In this document: in pieces, positions 16,326-24,140 of the stretch | Position numbering within the stretch: the stretch's first letter is position 1 | Layout of the letters: the number at the start of each line of letters is the position of its first letter | NCBI RefSeq assembly: GCF_021021415.1 | Contig: NZ_JAINWJ010000030.1 | Coordinates: 38,169-102,168 of the forward strand | Source of the DNA: Martelella mediterranea | GTDB taxonomy: Bacteria > Pseudomonadota > Alphaproteobacteria > Rhizobiales > Rhizobiaceae | Length of the DNA stretch: 64,000 nucleotides | Direction of reading: 5' to 3' | Program-made: the position numbers and the translations under genes | Notes under the pieces: model-generated | Database searches by the model: none | Seen by the model: only the letters and a program-made list of their open reading frames with translations | Told to the model about the DNA's origin: nothing

Positions 16326-17497
16326 GAAGCGTCTCCCGCACCAGTACGGGCCGGACCGCTCTTGGAGACAGCATCGTCATCGCGTTCGGAGACCGCCGTC
16401 TGCTGCCTGCGTTCATCCTCTTTTCGGTGTGTCGGAGAGTGGTTCTCCCCAGAATGCCCGCCCCTACAAAAGTTAGATTCTTTGTTAGATTCTAAGTTAA
16501 GGGGTCGATTTCCGCTTTCTGCGGAAGAGGTTAGATGCGGTTTGGGTTCCCGATAGCACGATGGGTCGGTTCCCGATGGCACGATAGTGCGGGTTCCCGA
16601 TAGCACGACGGCTTCCACAGCCTGTCCACAGGGCGCCGGCTCGAAGGCGAGCAGCGTACGGCCGCCCGCCTCGATTTCGAGAAACAGGGAGTAGCCTGGC
16701 AGCGGCTGGCGCTGGATGATCGCGCGGAGTTCGAAGGCGAAGCGCTTGAACGGCGAGAGGCTTCCGGATTTGACGTAGAGGTGCTGGAAGTCGAACCGCC
16801 ATCCGCGCTTCTGCCTGCCGCCATGCTTGCGCACGATCCGGTAGAGCCAGCGTTCGATACCGCCCGTGAGGCCGAAATAGGCGCGGTCGATGGTGAGGAC
16901 GAGCGCCTCGTCCAGCACCGCTTTATAGAACCAATCCGGCACGATGAGCTCGATCCCGTCGGGATTGCCGAATGCATCGGCGCGCTCGGTCCATTCGTTG
17001 ATCCAGGAGAAGCGATGCGTGCGCCGACCGGTCGCTGGTGCAACAGAGTTGGGCTCATTGCGGCTTCGAGGATTCGCCGGAGGTTGCCGCAAGGTGGTCG
17101 CGACCGTGGTCGATTGAAGGCGGTCGAGCGCGGCCCTCAGCCGGCGATAGTCGCGCGCGCCGGTGCCACGTCCGATGAAGGTCAGGATTTGGTATGGGGT
17201 GGTTGCGATCAGGCGCGACGTGCGAAAGCCGTTGTCGCGCGCCTCGACGATCTGGCTAGCCGCCCAGATCAGGATGTCCGCATCCCAGATCGTGGCCATG
17301 CCGTGCTCGGGCACGGCTTCCACGCGGATGGCGATCTCGCCGGTGCGGAAGTCGATCGGCTCGACGCGGTGGGATTTGGATAGAGAGAAAAATGGATAGG
17401 CCATGAGGTCCTGCGCATCGCGCGGCGCGAGATCGCTTGGCAGAGCGCGGAACAGCTCAAGCTGCTCCCGTTCCGATCTGCGAGGGCGCGCCGTCAT
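16322..17497 (-). CDS. repA: Replication initiator protein (RepA family)
   Basis: The 391-residue protein has the RepA core (FFSLSKSHRVEPIDFRTGEIAIRVEAVPEHGMATIWDADILIW through RFSWINEWTERAD and GIERWLYRIVRKHGG). The conserved part ends near residue 290. The remaining 100 residues are low-complexity, and their DNA carries three 17-base direct repeats (16545-16608) and an AT-richer stretch. It would open a plasmid-like origin. It heads a chain of ATGA-overlapping genes with parA. Confidence 0.88.
   Translation of the reverse strand: MTARPRRSEREQLELFRALPSDLAPRDAQDLMAYPFFSLSKSHRVEPIDFRTGEIAIRVEAVPEHGMATIWDADILIWAASQIVEARDNGFRTSRLIATTPYQILTFIGRGTGARDYRRLRAALDRLQSTTVATTLRQPPANPRSRNEPNSVAPATGRRTHRFSWINEWTERADAFGNPDGIELIVPDWFYKAVLDEALVLTIDRAYFGLTGGIERWLYRIVRKHGGRQKRGWRFDFQHLYVKSGSLSPFKRFAFELRAIIQRQPLPGYSLFLEIEAGGRTLLAFEPAPCGQAVEAVVLSGTRTIVPSGTDPSCYREPKPHLTSSAESGNRPLNLESNKESNFCRGGHSGENHSPTHRKEDERRQQTAVSERDDDAVSKSGPARTGAGDAS
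16472..16608. repeat. Iteron-like direct repeats and AT-rich segment inside repA
   Basis: The sequence ggttcccgatagcacga occurs at 16545-16561 and 16592-16608, with a one-base variant at 16568-16584. Repeat starts are 23 and 24 bases apart, about two helical turns. Next to them gttagattct is repeated at 16472-16481 and 16484-16493 in an AT-rich patch. This layout of iterons beside an AT-rich element is that of a RepA-driven origin, here embedded in the variable 3' part of repA. Origin function is inferred. Confidence 0.65.
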
Positions 17498-17505
17498 GGG
17501 AGTAA

Positions 17506-17778
17506 TCAGCGGTTCTCGGCAGACGACGGATCGTCATGACGTTTGGCCGGAAGGACCGTGCCGACGCCGGGGTCGGAGGTGGATCGCTTGGCGCCACGTT
17601 CCGCCCAGGCCTGCAGGTCGTCGACGGAATAGACGACACGACCACCGAGTTTGCGGTAGGCAGGACCGGTCCCGTAGGTGCGGTGCTTTTCGAGGGTTCG
17701 GGCGGAAAGGCTGAGAAAACGGGCCGCCTCGGGCGTTCTCAGATAGCGCGGCGGGATGCCGGCGGTGGCTGCGGACAT
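17506..17778 (-). CDS. rdfS: RdfS-like excisionase / MerR-type HTH protein
   Basis: The 90-residue protein has a helix-turn-helix of the HTH_17/AlpA type (PRYLRTPEAARFLSLSARTLEKHRTYGTGPAYRKLGGRVVYSVDDLQAWAERGA). It lies 8 bases upstream of repA and downstream of a FseA-like activator gene. In ICEMlSym(R7A) the equivalent gene rdfS encodes the recombination directionality factor activated by FseA. Assignment as RdfS rests on this synteny plus fold. No integrase is in the window. Confidence 0.75.
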   Translation of the reverse strand: MSAATAGIPPRYLRTPEAARFLSLSARTLEKHRTYGTGPAYRKLGGRVVYSVDDLQAWAERGAKRSTSDPGVGTVLPAKRHDDPSSAENR

Positions 17779-17905
17779 GATCGTGCCTCCGTGATCCTTG
17801 TTGGCGCCGCCGGATATCGGCGGGGCGTCAGGGTCACGGTGGCGGAGAAGAAAGGGCGTGGGGGAGTGCGAAGATTCTAAAGAAAATTCGCACCCTCGTC
17901 GGTCG

Positions 17906-18665
17906 CTAGCCCTGATCGGGTCGGTGGCCGAGAAGAAGGCGGCGATAGCCGCCCGCCACGAGATCGAGACCAGAGGCGGTGCGACGCATCACGGTGTCGC
18001 GCAAAGGAGTGGACTTCCAGGTGATGGCGTTGACTGGAGCGGCGCCGAAGACGGCCTCGGCGATCTCCTGATAGGTGGCGCCTGCTTGGCGTGCGTCGAT
18101 TGCGCGGAGGCTTTCGATGAGTCGTTGCCTGCGTTGCGGCGTCAATCGCGTGTCAGGCGAACTCCGGTGATGGAGGACAGCATCGCGGAACCGAACAATT
18201 GCATCGACTCGATCCTGCATGAACTGGTCGACGAGCGTAACTGCCGCGACCGGTCCGTCGGGCGCTCTGCCATCGAGGCAGATTGCCACGAAGTGCTCGG
18301 TGTCGATCACGAAGTGAATATAGAGACCTTCATCCGATGTTCGGGCATCGGCTGGAACGACCTTGAAATTCACGGTGGTCATGTTTGGCCCCTGCTGAGG
18401 GGCGAAGATCAGGACGCTCGGGTCGACGGCAGGGCTCCAGAAGATGTCGGCATTGGGCGCGGACAAGTTCGGCGCTATCGGGAAAGCGCAACCCCCAGTG
18501 CGCCGCCAGCGCTGTCGCGGCGCGATCGTCCGCCGGATCGGAAGCCGAGACTTCCTTTTCGTATTCGGGGTTGCGCCTGAGGAACTCCCAGGCGAGTTCG
18601 GAAGGATTAAGACCGTTCAGATATCGATAGTCCGTCGGGTCGCGCCAGTTCGTTTCCGCCACCAT
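17906..18665 (-). CDS. fseA: FseA-like activator made by +1 frameshift (DUF6499 + DUF2285)
   Basis: Two overlapping frames encode one protein. The zero frame from ATG 18665 gives a DUF6499-type start (WRDPTDYRYLNGLNPSELAWEFLRRNPEY). Homology passes into the +1 frame at TTT-CCC (18485-18480), where reading CCG from 18481 gives APNADIFWSPAVDPS and the DUF2285 domain to 17906, about 252 residues in total. In Mesorhizobium ICEMlSym the same domain pair (msi172/msi171) is joined by programmed +1 frameshifting to make FseA, activator of excision and transfer. I therefore read it as programmed, not broken. GGGGAGG precedes the ATG. A homopolymer sequencing error cannot be excluded. Confidence 0.75.
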
Positions 18666-18782
18666 GCCGATTTCCTCCCCGACTCTACGCGGTGGTTCGC
18701 AGGTCGTTGGAAGATCGCGTTAAAATTGAAACTTGGATAGCCGGGCAACCGGCATATAGAGATGCGTTTTGCGCATCACCTG

Positions 18783-19046
18783 TCAGTGATAGGCGGATCG
18801 AAGAAGATCGCGGTAGCCGTTCTCCGTCATCCAATGCGCGCGGTCGAGATGTGTCTGGTGAACGTGTTGAGCTCGCTCGGGCTGCACGTCAGGATCGAGA
18901 CCAAAGATGATGCGCACAGCTTCAGCCCAATGCGCGGCGTCGGCCTCCGCATCAAGCAAACGAAGATAGGTCGCGAAATGCGCACGATCGTATTCGGTCA
19001 GGTTTTCGCTATGCGGCGGCTCGTCCAGAAAGTCAGCTTGCCCCAT
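18783..19046 (-). CDS. qseM: QseM-like DUF2285 antiactivator
   Basis: The 87-residue protein (LTEYDRAHFATYLRLLDAEADAAHWAEAVRIIFGLDP and HWMTENGYRDLLRSAYH) has the DUF2285-like alternation also seen in the C-terminal half of the FseA-like protein, ending in the same GYRDLL/GYRRLL motif. In ICEMlSym(R7A) QseM is a small DUF2285 protein that blocks FseA and TraR. Position just upstream of fseA supports the assignment. Direct function is inferred from similarity and synteny. Confidence 0.7.
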   Translation of the reverse strand: MGQADFLDEPPHSENLTEYDRAHFATYLRLLDAEADAAHWAEAVRIIFGLDPDVQPERAQHVHQTHLDRAHWMTENGYRDLLRSAYH

Positions 19047-19171
19047 CTGTCCCCCAGTCTCTTGGCGCGAGGCCTCGGTTCATATGGTTAACGTAAATTG
19101 ACAAAATTTGTAGAGGCGCGCCGAAAAATCGCTGCGAAAGGTGTGGCGCATTGCGCCTGACACCTCCGTCG

Positions 19172-19432
19172 TCAGGCCAGCGCTCCTGACTTACTAGGTC
19201 TCGCGGCATCGACAATCATCACTCCTTCGCCTCGGTCAGAGGACAGGAAGACGATGCCCGCGGCTTCCAGCGCCCGGCGAATCTGGTCGCATGTGCTCTC
19301 ATGCACCTTGAGTCCGTTGACGGACTCGAGGCGCTTGAGCGCGGTCAGCGAAACCAGGGCCTTCTCTGCGAGCATCTCTTGTGTCCAACCGAGCAATGCG
19401 CGCGCGGCCCGTGCCTGTCGGGCGGTGATCAT
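19172..19432 (-). CDS. XRE-family transcriptional regulator
   Basis: The 86-residue protein has a helix-turn-helix (ARALLGWTQEMLAEKALVSLTALKRLESVNGLKVHESTCDQIRRALEAAGIVFL) of the short Xre class common in alphaproteobacteria. It is divergent from another XRE gene at 19588. It may tune the fseA/qseM circuit, but no target can be read beyond the nearby inverted repeat at 19533-19571. Confidence 0.8.
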   Translation of the reverse strand: MITARQARAARALLGWTQEMLAEKALVSLTALKRLESVNGLKVHESTCDQIRRALEAAGIVFLSSDRGEGVMIVDAARPSKSGALA

Positions 19433-19532
19433 GCATGATCACCTCCTACAGACCTCGGCATTCACGCCACTAAAACGACTTCTCTATTCGGGCCAATCGG
19501 ATAGCGAGGCTTCCCGCGCGCTCCGCTGGCTC

Positions 19533-19571
19533 ATTTACATACTATAGTTGATAAACTCAAAGTATGTAAAT
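19533..19571. promoter_or_regulatory. Inverted-repeat operator before the divergent XRE gene
   Basis: An 11-bp perfect inverted repeat, atttacatact (19533-19543) and agtatgtaaat (19561-19571), flanks 17 AT-rich bases containing a smaller agtt...aact dyad. It ends 16 bases before the XRE gene at 19588, in a divergent intergenic region. Binding by the QseC-like protein with autoregulation is the likely use. Confidence 0.65.
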
Positions 19572-19587
19572 CACGATCCTCCTGCGC

Positions 19588-19806
19588 ATGGATATGCGCA
19601 AATTGGTCGGCCGGAACTTCGCCCGCCTGCGTCGGGAGAAAGGCCTGACCCAGGAAGAGGTCGAAGCGCGCTCCGGTTTCAGTCAACAGTATCTCAGCAG
19701 CCTTGAACGCGGCCGGAGGAACCCGACCGTGATCACGCTTTATGAATTGGCTCAGGCCCTCGGCGTCAGCCACATGGAATTGGTCCGGCCCGACGATCAG
19801 CTTTGA
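19588..19806 (+). CDS. XRE-family regulator, QseC-like
   Basis: The 72-residue protein is almost only an XRE helix-turn-helix (LVGRNFARLRREKGLTQEEVEARSGFSQQYLSSLERGRRNPTVITLYELAQALGVS). In ICEMlSym(R7A) a similar small regulator, QseC, is divergent from the antiactivator gene and controls both promoters. Here it faces an XRE gene and qseM-like gene across an inverted-repeat operator. The QseC name is by synteny, so no symbol is given. Confidence 0.8.
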   Translation: MDMRKLVGRNFARLRREKGLTQEEVEARSGFSQQYLSSLERGRRNPTVITLYELAQALGVSHMELVRPDDQL

Positions 19807-20005
19807 GCCGTATTCCCGCGAGGATCATGCTTCTCTTCGTGGTCGGCACGAGGCCGCCACAGGATGGGATCAGAAGAGCCGGCGGAGCAATCTATAATGC
19901 GGCTTCGCGTTGGACATGCCGACGCTGCCAAGTCGTATTTGCGAACTCACCGTCCCTCGTCCCCTCGCAGGGAGACGCCTCAGTCAGACTTGCGCCTGAC
20001 CGAAC

Positions 20006-21052
20006 CTATGTCAGAGGAGCGGCGGCCTCTGGCCGCTTACCCCAGTCGAACTCAGTTCCATCCACCCACATGCGATGCAGTATGACACCGATGCGGCGAG
20101 CGAGGGCGACGATCGCCTTCTTGTGGCCTCGACGTCGCGAGACCTGAGCAGCCCAAGCCTTTAGGGTGGACCAGCGTTTTACGCGAGTCAGTAGCACCTG
20201 TGCTGCCTCGTAGAGCGCGCTGCGCGTCATGGCGTCACCCCATCTCGAAATGCGGCCGGTGCGATCCACTTCGCCGGATTGGTGCTTGCGCGGCGTCAGA
20301 CCAAAATGGGCACCAACGGTTCGCGACCGAGTGAAGCGAGATGGGACATCGACCGTTGCCCGGAAGATGAGCGCTACGAGCGGGCCGACCCCCGGCACCG
20401 TCATAAACCGGCGCGAAACAGTGTCGTCCCGCGCGAGACGGACAAGCAAATCGTCCAACCGACCGAACTGCTCCCGCAGCGATCGCCGCGCCAACAGGAG
20501 CGTATCAGCGACTATGTGTAGGTCGCTTCCTGCGATCAGTTCCCGTACTCGCGGCTCGAAATCGCGCGCCGTGACTTTGCCGAGGTGATATCCGAAGTTT
20601 CGGATGAGACCACGGATTTCATTTTCAACATCCTGGAGCTTGTTTCGCAGGAGTTGGCGGGCCGTCAGGACGGTCCGAAGGCGCTGGCTTGTCGGCGTCT
20701 TGACGTGGACGGGTTTGAAGAGGCCGACGCGCATCATCTGCGCGATTCCGCGCGCATCATGCCGGTCGGTCTTGTTGAGTTGCGCGGAGAGAGCCGCCTT
20801 CATGTGCCGGGTCTCTACACACACGATGGGAATGCCGGCTTCGGCTAAATGCCCATAAATGTGCTGAGACAGCATCCCTGCTTCGAGACCGACGCGGACG
20901 ACTGGAAGCGGGAGCGACAGGATATGCTGCGCAATCTCTTCCGGATTGGATGAAAGCTTTCGTTCATGCGCTACCTGCCCATCGGCGTTGACAACGCAGA
21001 GATTGATTGTTCGGGCGGAAACATCCAGCCCAATATAATAGCTTTGAGACAT
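20006..21052 (-). mobile_element. IS110-family transposase
   Basis: The 348-residue transposase has the RuvC-like DEDD domain (YYIGLDVSART, VRVGLEAG, NKTDRHDARGIAQMM) and the C-terminal transposase_20 domain with FMTVPGVGPLVALIF and HFGLTPRKHQSGEVDRTGRISRWGD. IS110 elements lack terminal inverted repeats, so the element ends are not assigned. AGG-rich sequence precedes the ATG at 21052. It separates the transfer-regulation genes from the lead-type operon and may have brought the two together. Confidence 0.92.
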
Positions 21053-21126
21053 GCCGAACTCCTCCGAATCAAGAGTCGACACGTCTCATAACCAATCTAC
21101 AGACCATTTTGTAAACTACGACTATT

Positions 21127-21783
21127 TCAGTCGTTCTCGGGACTAGACTGGCCCTTGGGCCGCGACGAGCCATCACCTATTGCATCGTGCGCCTCCTTCA
21201 GGATATTCCAGCCACCCTTGAGCACGATGCCGCCAACCAGCAACCCGATGATTAGGTCAGGCAGCGGGGACGCGAAGAACATGACCGCGGCACCCGACGC
21301 GACAATGCCGGCGTTCGCCAGCATATCGTTCGTCGTAAAGATCCAGGACGCTTTGAGATGCACACCTCGATCCCGATGCGACCGCAGCAGTTTTAAGCAA
21401 ACTACATTAAGCGCGGCATTGGCGAGAGCCGTGACGATCATGGCGAGGCCGATTGGCTCGGCACCCACGAAGAAACGGCGAAGCACCTCCACGAACAATG
21501 CAAGTCCAAAGGCGATCAGAAGCAAACCCGAAAGACGCGCCACTCGCACCTTTGCCACGATCGTCCGGCCGACGGCATAAAGGCTGACGGCATAAACGCC
21601 GGCATCTCCCAAATTATCCAGGGCGGCACCCAAGAGACCTGTCGAGTCTGCGATAACGCCGACGACACCGGCCACGATCACCTGCAAGAAGTTTATGGCA
21701 AGAACCCAGATAAGAGTCCTGCGTTCGGCGGCATTGCTCGCGTCAAGCTCGATTTCACCTTCTTCTTGTTGTTTTTCACTCAT
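21127..21783 (-). CDS. Compact cation diffusion facilitator in the lead-type operon
   Basis: The 218-residue protein has a short acidic start, then six membrane segments with GLLGAALDNLGDAGVYAVSLYAVG and a TTNDMLAN motif, giving the CDF metal site. Like the CDF at 10078 it lacks the cytoplasmic regulatory domain. It is the last gene of the ATPase-LspA-CcdA-UppP series, 23 bases behind uppP. It likely exports divalent metal from the cytoplasm alongside the P-type ATPase. ATG 21783 is chosen over upstream in-frame codons that run into uppP. Confidence 0.82.
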   Translation of the reverse strand: MSEKQQEEGEIELDASNAAERRTLIWVLAINFLQVIVAGVVGVIADSTGLLGAALDNLGDAGVYAVSLYAVGRTIVAKVRVARLSGLLLIAFGLALFVEVLRRFFVGAEPIGLAMIVTALANAALNVVCLKLLRSHRDRGVHLKASWIFTTNDMLANAGIVASGAAVMFFASPLPDLIIGLLVGGIVLKGGWNILKEAHDAIGDGSSRPKGQSSPEND

Positions 21784-21806
21784 ACACGTTTCCGATATTT
21801 TGCATC

Positions 21807-22679
21807 TCAAGTGAAATAGCCCAAAGCAACCGCCCAGATGAGTACGATACCGAGAACACCTCGGTAAATAACAAACGGCCAGGCGGAAAAACGCTCGAGA
21901 ACGCGCATCAGCCCCCAAATCGCACAGAACGCGGAAATAGAAGCCACGACGAGCCCGACAAGAAGTAGTGACCAGCCGTCGGCGGAAAGCTGCACTTTGT
22001 GGAGTTCCCAGAGCTCCTTGAAGCCAGCCAGGGCGATTGCCGGCAGGCCAAGAAGGAATGAGAACCGCGCCGCCTCATCTCGCTTCAGGCCGAGGGCGAG
22101 CGCCGCAGTCAAAGTCGAGCCTGAACGCGAAACGCCAGGAATCAGCGCTCCGATTTGAGCAATTCCCACGATCATTGCATCGATGGCCGATGTGTTCTCA
22201 AGCGTTCGTCGGTGCCGGGCAAAAATCTCCGCGAGCGCCAGGAGGACAGCCATGACGATGCACGCCCAGCCGATGACTTCGAGAGTACGAAGCGGCGAGC
22301 CGCACGCGTTCAACGCTCCAGACAAGGAAAGGCCGGCAATACCGATCGGGATCGTGGCAAGGAGAATTCCGACCGAGAAGCGGAAGTGTCGATCTCGGAA
22401 ATCCCGATTTGCGACGGCACGCAGCGAATTGGTGGCTAGTTGGCTCACGTCGCTCCAGAAATAACTGACGACTGCAGTAAGCGCTGCAAGCTGCATGGCG
22501 GCTGAAAAGGCTGAGCCAGGATCCTGCCAACCGAGCAGCGCAGGCACGATCCGCATATGGGCGGTCGAAGAGATCGGTAGCAACTCGGTGATGCCTTGGA
22601 CAAGTCCGAGCAGGGCGACCTTGCCATAGCCTAGCGCCACGAATCCGGTGTCGACGCCTTGAGTACACGCTCCCGTCAT
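21807..22679 (-). CDS. uppP: Undecaprenyl-diphosphate phosphatase, PbrB-like
   Basis: The 290-residue membrane enzyme has the BacA/UppP motifs LVQGITELLPISSTAHM (about residues 20-36) and PGVSRSGSTLTAALALG. It releases phosphate from undecaprenyl pyrophosphate at the periplasmic face. In the Cupriavidus metallidurans pbr operon the homologue PbrB is proposed to supply phosphate that precipitates Pb(II) in the periplasm. Here it lies with a P1B ATPase and LspA, as in pbrABC. The start is uncertain, since the frame is open upstream to 22775. Confidence 0.88.
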   Translation of the reverse strand: MTGACTQGVDTGFVALGYGKVALLGLVQGITELLPISSTAHMRIVPALLGWQDPGSAFSAAMQLAALTAVVSYFWSDVSQLATNSLRAVANRDFRDRHFRFSVGILLATIPIGIAGLSLSGALNACGSPLRTLEVIGWACIVMAVLLALAEIFARHRRTLENTSAIDAMIVGIAQIGALIPGVSRSGSTLTAALALGLKRDEAARFSFLLGLPAIALAGFKELWELHKVQLSADGWSLLLVGLVVASISAFCAIWGLMRVLERFSAWPFVIYRGVLGIVLIWAVALGYFT

Positions 22680-22797
22680 TCTGGCTCCCGGTTGTTGCGC
22701 GGCGCGGGCGCGCCCCGATGAATCACGCGCCAAAGTTCGGCGGGGGTTCTGAAGCCGACTGACGAGTCGCAGCAATTCGCGGCAGCCAGCGAGTCCC

Positions 22798-23532
22798 TCA
22801 ACCGATCGCTCCCAGCATCGGAAACGTCATCAGCATCCAAATGGCGATCTCCTGCAACCTCCCGGTCATCATCAAAACGCCGACGCCGATCATGACCGCA
22901 CCACCGCCGATGTTCAGCGCGGCACCGACGCGGCGCATGCGCTTCAATGCGGCTGCCGCGTTTCCCATGAAGAGGGCCGTGAGGAGAAACGGCACACCGA
23001 GGCCGAGGCCGTAAGTTCCGAGAAGAATCGCGCCGTTGCCTGATGACGTCGCGGTTACCGTGAGGATGGAGCCCAATACCGGGCCAATGCAGGGCGTCCA
23101 GCCGAAGGCAAAGGCGACACCCAGCAGGAAGGCGCCGACCGGTCCATTGACCTGGCGCGGTCCGTTCCATCGGCGGTCGGTCATGAGTATCGGGAGGCGA
23201 AGGAGCCCCGTCATCGCCAAACCGAAGACAATGACCAGAGCTCCGCCGATCAGGTTGGTTTCCATCTGGAAGCGTTGGAGAAGGCCGCCGAGGGCCATCG
23301 CGCTGACTCCAAGCAGCACGAATATGGTCGTGAACCCGAGCACGAACAGCAGCGCAGGGCGGAAGATGTGAAGCCGGGATACCGCATCACTGCTGCCGGT
23401 CGTGCCGGCGCCACCAGCGACATAGGACAGGTAGCCCGGCACGAGCGGCAGGACGCAGGGTGAAAGGAAGGAGATAGCGCCGGCAGCGGCCGCTGTCGCC
23501 AGCCCGAGCAACGATATTTCCAGCGCCGCCAT
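22798..23532 (-). CDS. ccdA: CcdA-type thiol:disulfide electron transporter
   Basis: The 244-residue protein has six to seven membrane segments and the paired cysteines of the DsbD/CcdA core (SPCVLPLVPGYLSY and FGWTPCIGPVLGS). It moves reducing equivalents from cytoplasmic thioredoxin to periplasmic thiols. It sits between LspA and UppP, a pair that is adjacent or fused in pbr operons, and starts 2 bases after lspA. It might keep metal-binding thiols reduced, which is inference. Confidence 0.87.
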   Translation of the reverse strand: MAALEISLLGLATAAAAGAISFLSPCVLPLVPGYLSYVAGGAGTTGSSDAVSRLHIFRPALLFVLGFTTIFVLLGVSAMALGGLLQRFQMETNLIGGALVIVFGLAMTGLLRLPILMTDRRWNGPRQVNGPVGAFLLGVAFAFGWTPCIGPVLGSILTVTATSSGNGAILLGTYGLGLGVPFLLTALFMGNAAAALKRMRRVGAALNIGGGAVMIGVGVLMMTGRLQEIAIWMLMTFPMLGAIG

Positions 23533-23534
23533 GC

Positions 23535-24095
23535 TCAGCGCTTCCCGTTGCTAAGCGGCTCCTGCGTGCGAAGCACCGGTTGGGTCGAAAAAAGCGATCC
23601 AGCCAGGAGCAGCGCGACGCCAATGCTGATTGCAACATCCGCCATGTTGAAGGTCGGCCAATGCCAGTTGCCTATGTGAAAATCGAGAAAGTCTGTCACC
23701 GCGCCTTGATGCACGCGGTCAACGATGTTGCCGGCGGCGCCGCCGGCGATCAAACCGAGAGCCGTTGCTTCAATGGTCCTGCGGGTCCGCATTGCCCAAA
23801 CGAGAAGACCGACCGTGATCGCCACTTTGATCCCGGCCAACACCAACGGATGCTCGAGGAAGACATCTTGGAACATCCCGAAGCTGACTCCGGTGTTGAA
23901 GCCGAGCGTCAGGTTGAAAAAGGGCACAACCTCGATCACGCGTGGCGGGACCATGACGGCATTTATGATCAACCACTTCGTAGCAACGTCGAAAAGAAGC
24001 GCGGCCACAAATGCGCCGCCAACCCATATCGCGATATTTCTAGCGGGACGTTCGGCCACGATGATTCCTTGTGTTCTTCGGGTTCTGATCGGCAT
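23535..24095 (-). CDS. lspA: Lipoprotein signal peptidase (LspA), PbrC-like
   Basis: The 186-residue aspartyl protease of four membrane segments has FNLTLGFNTGVSFGMF, the GGAAGNIVDRVHQGAVTDF motif with the first catalytic Asp, and the second Asp in NMADVAIS. It removes lipoprotein signal peptides. An accessory copy next to a metal ATPase matches PbrC of lead-resistance operons. It follows the ATPase by 45 bases. ATG 24095 is preferred to codons further upstream. Confidence 0.9.
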   Translation of the reverse strand: MPIRTRRTQGIIVAERPARNIAIWVGGAFVAALLFDVATKWLIINAVMVPPRVIEVVPFFNLTLGFNTGVSFGMFQDVFLEHPLVLAGIKVAITVGLLVWAMRTRRTIEATALGLIAGGAAGNIVDRVHQGAVTDFLDFHIGNWHWPTFNMADVAISIGVALLLAGSLFSTQPVLRTQEPLSNGKR

Positions 24096-24140
24096 TTCTG
24101 TCGTCAGCGGCCGCCCCAATACAGGGCGGCCGCTATTGGC

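Noticed and set aside
17906..18665. FseA-like gene as a simple pseudogene
   Set aside because: The +1 shift between these two domains is known to be programmed in the homologous ICE system, so a functional frameshift is the better reading.
22676..22797. A short extra gene between ccdA and uppP
   Set aside because: The open frames here are extensions of uppP or antisense frames without start signals or similarity. I left it as spacer.
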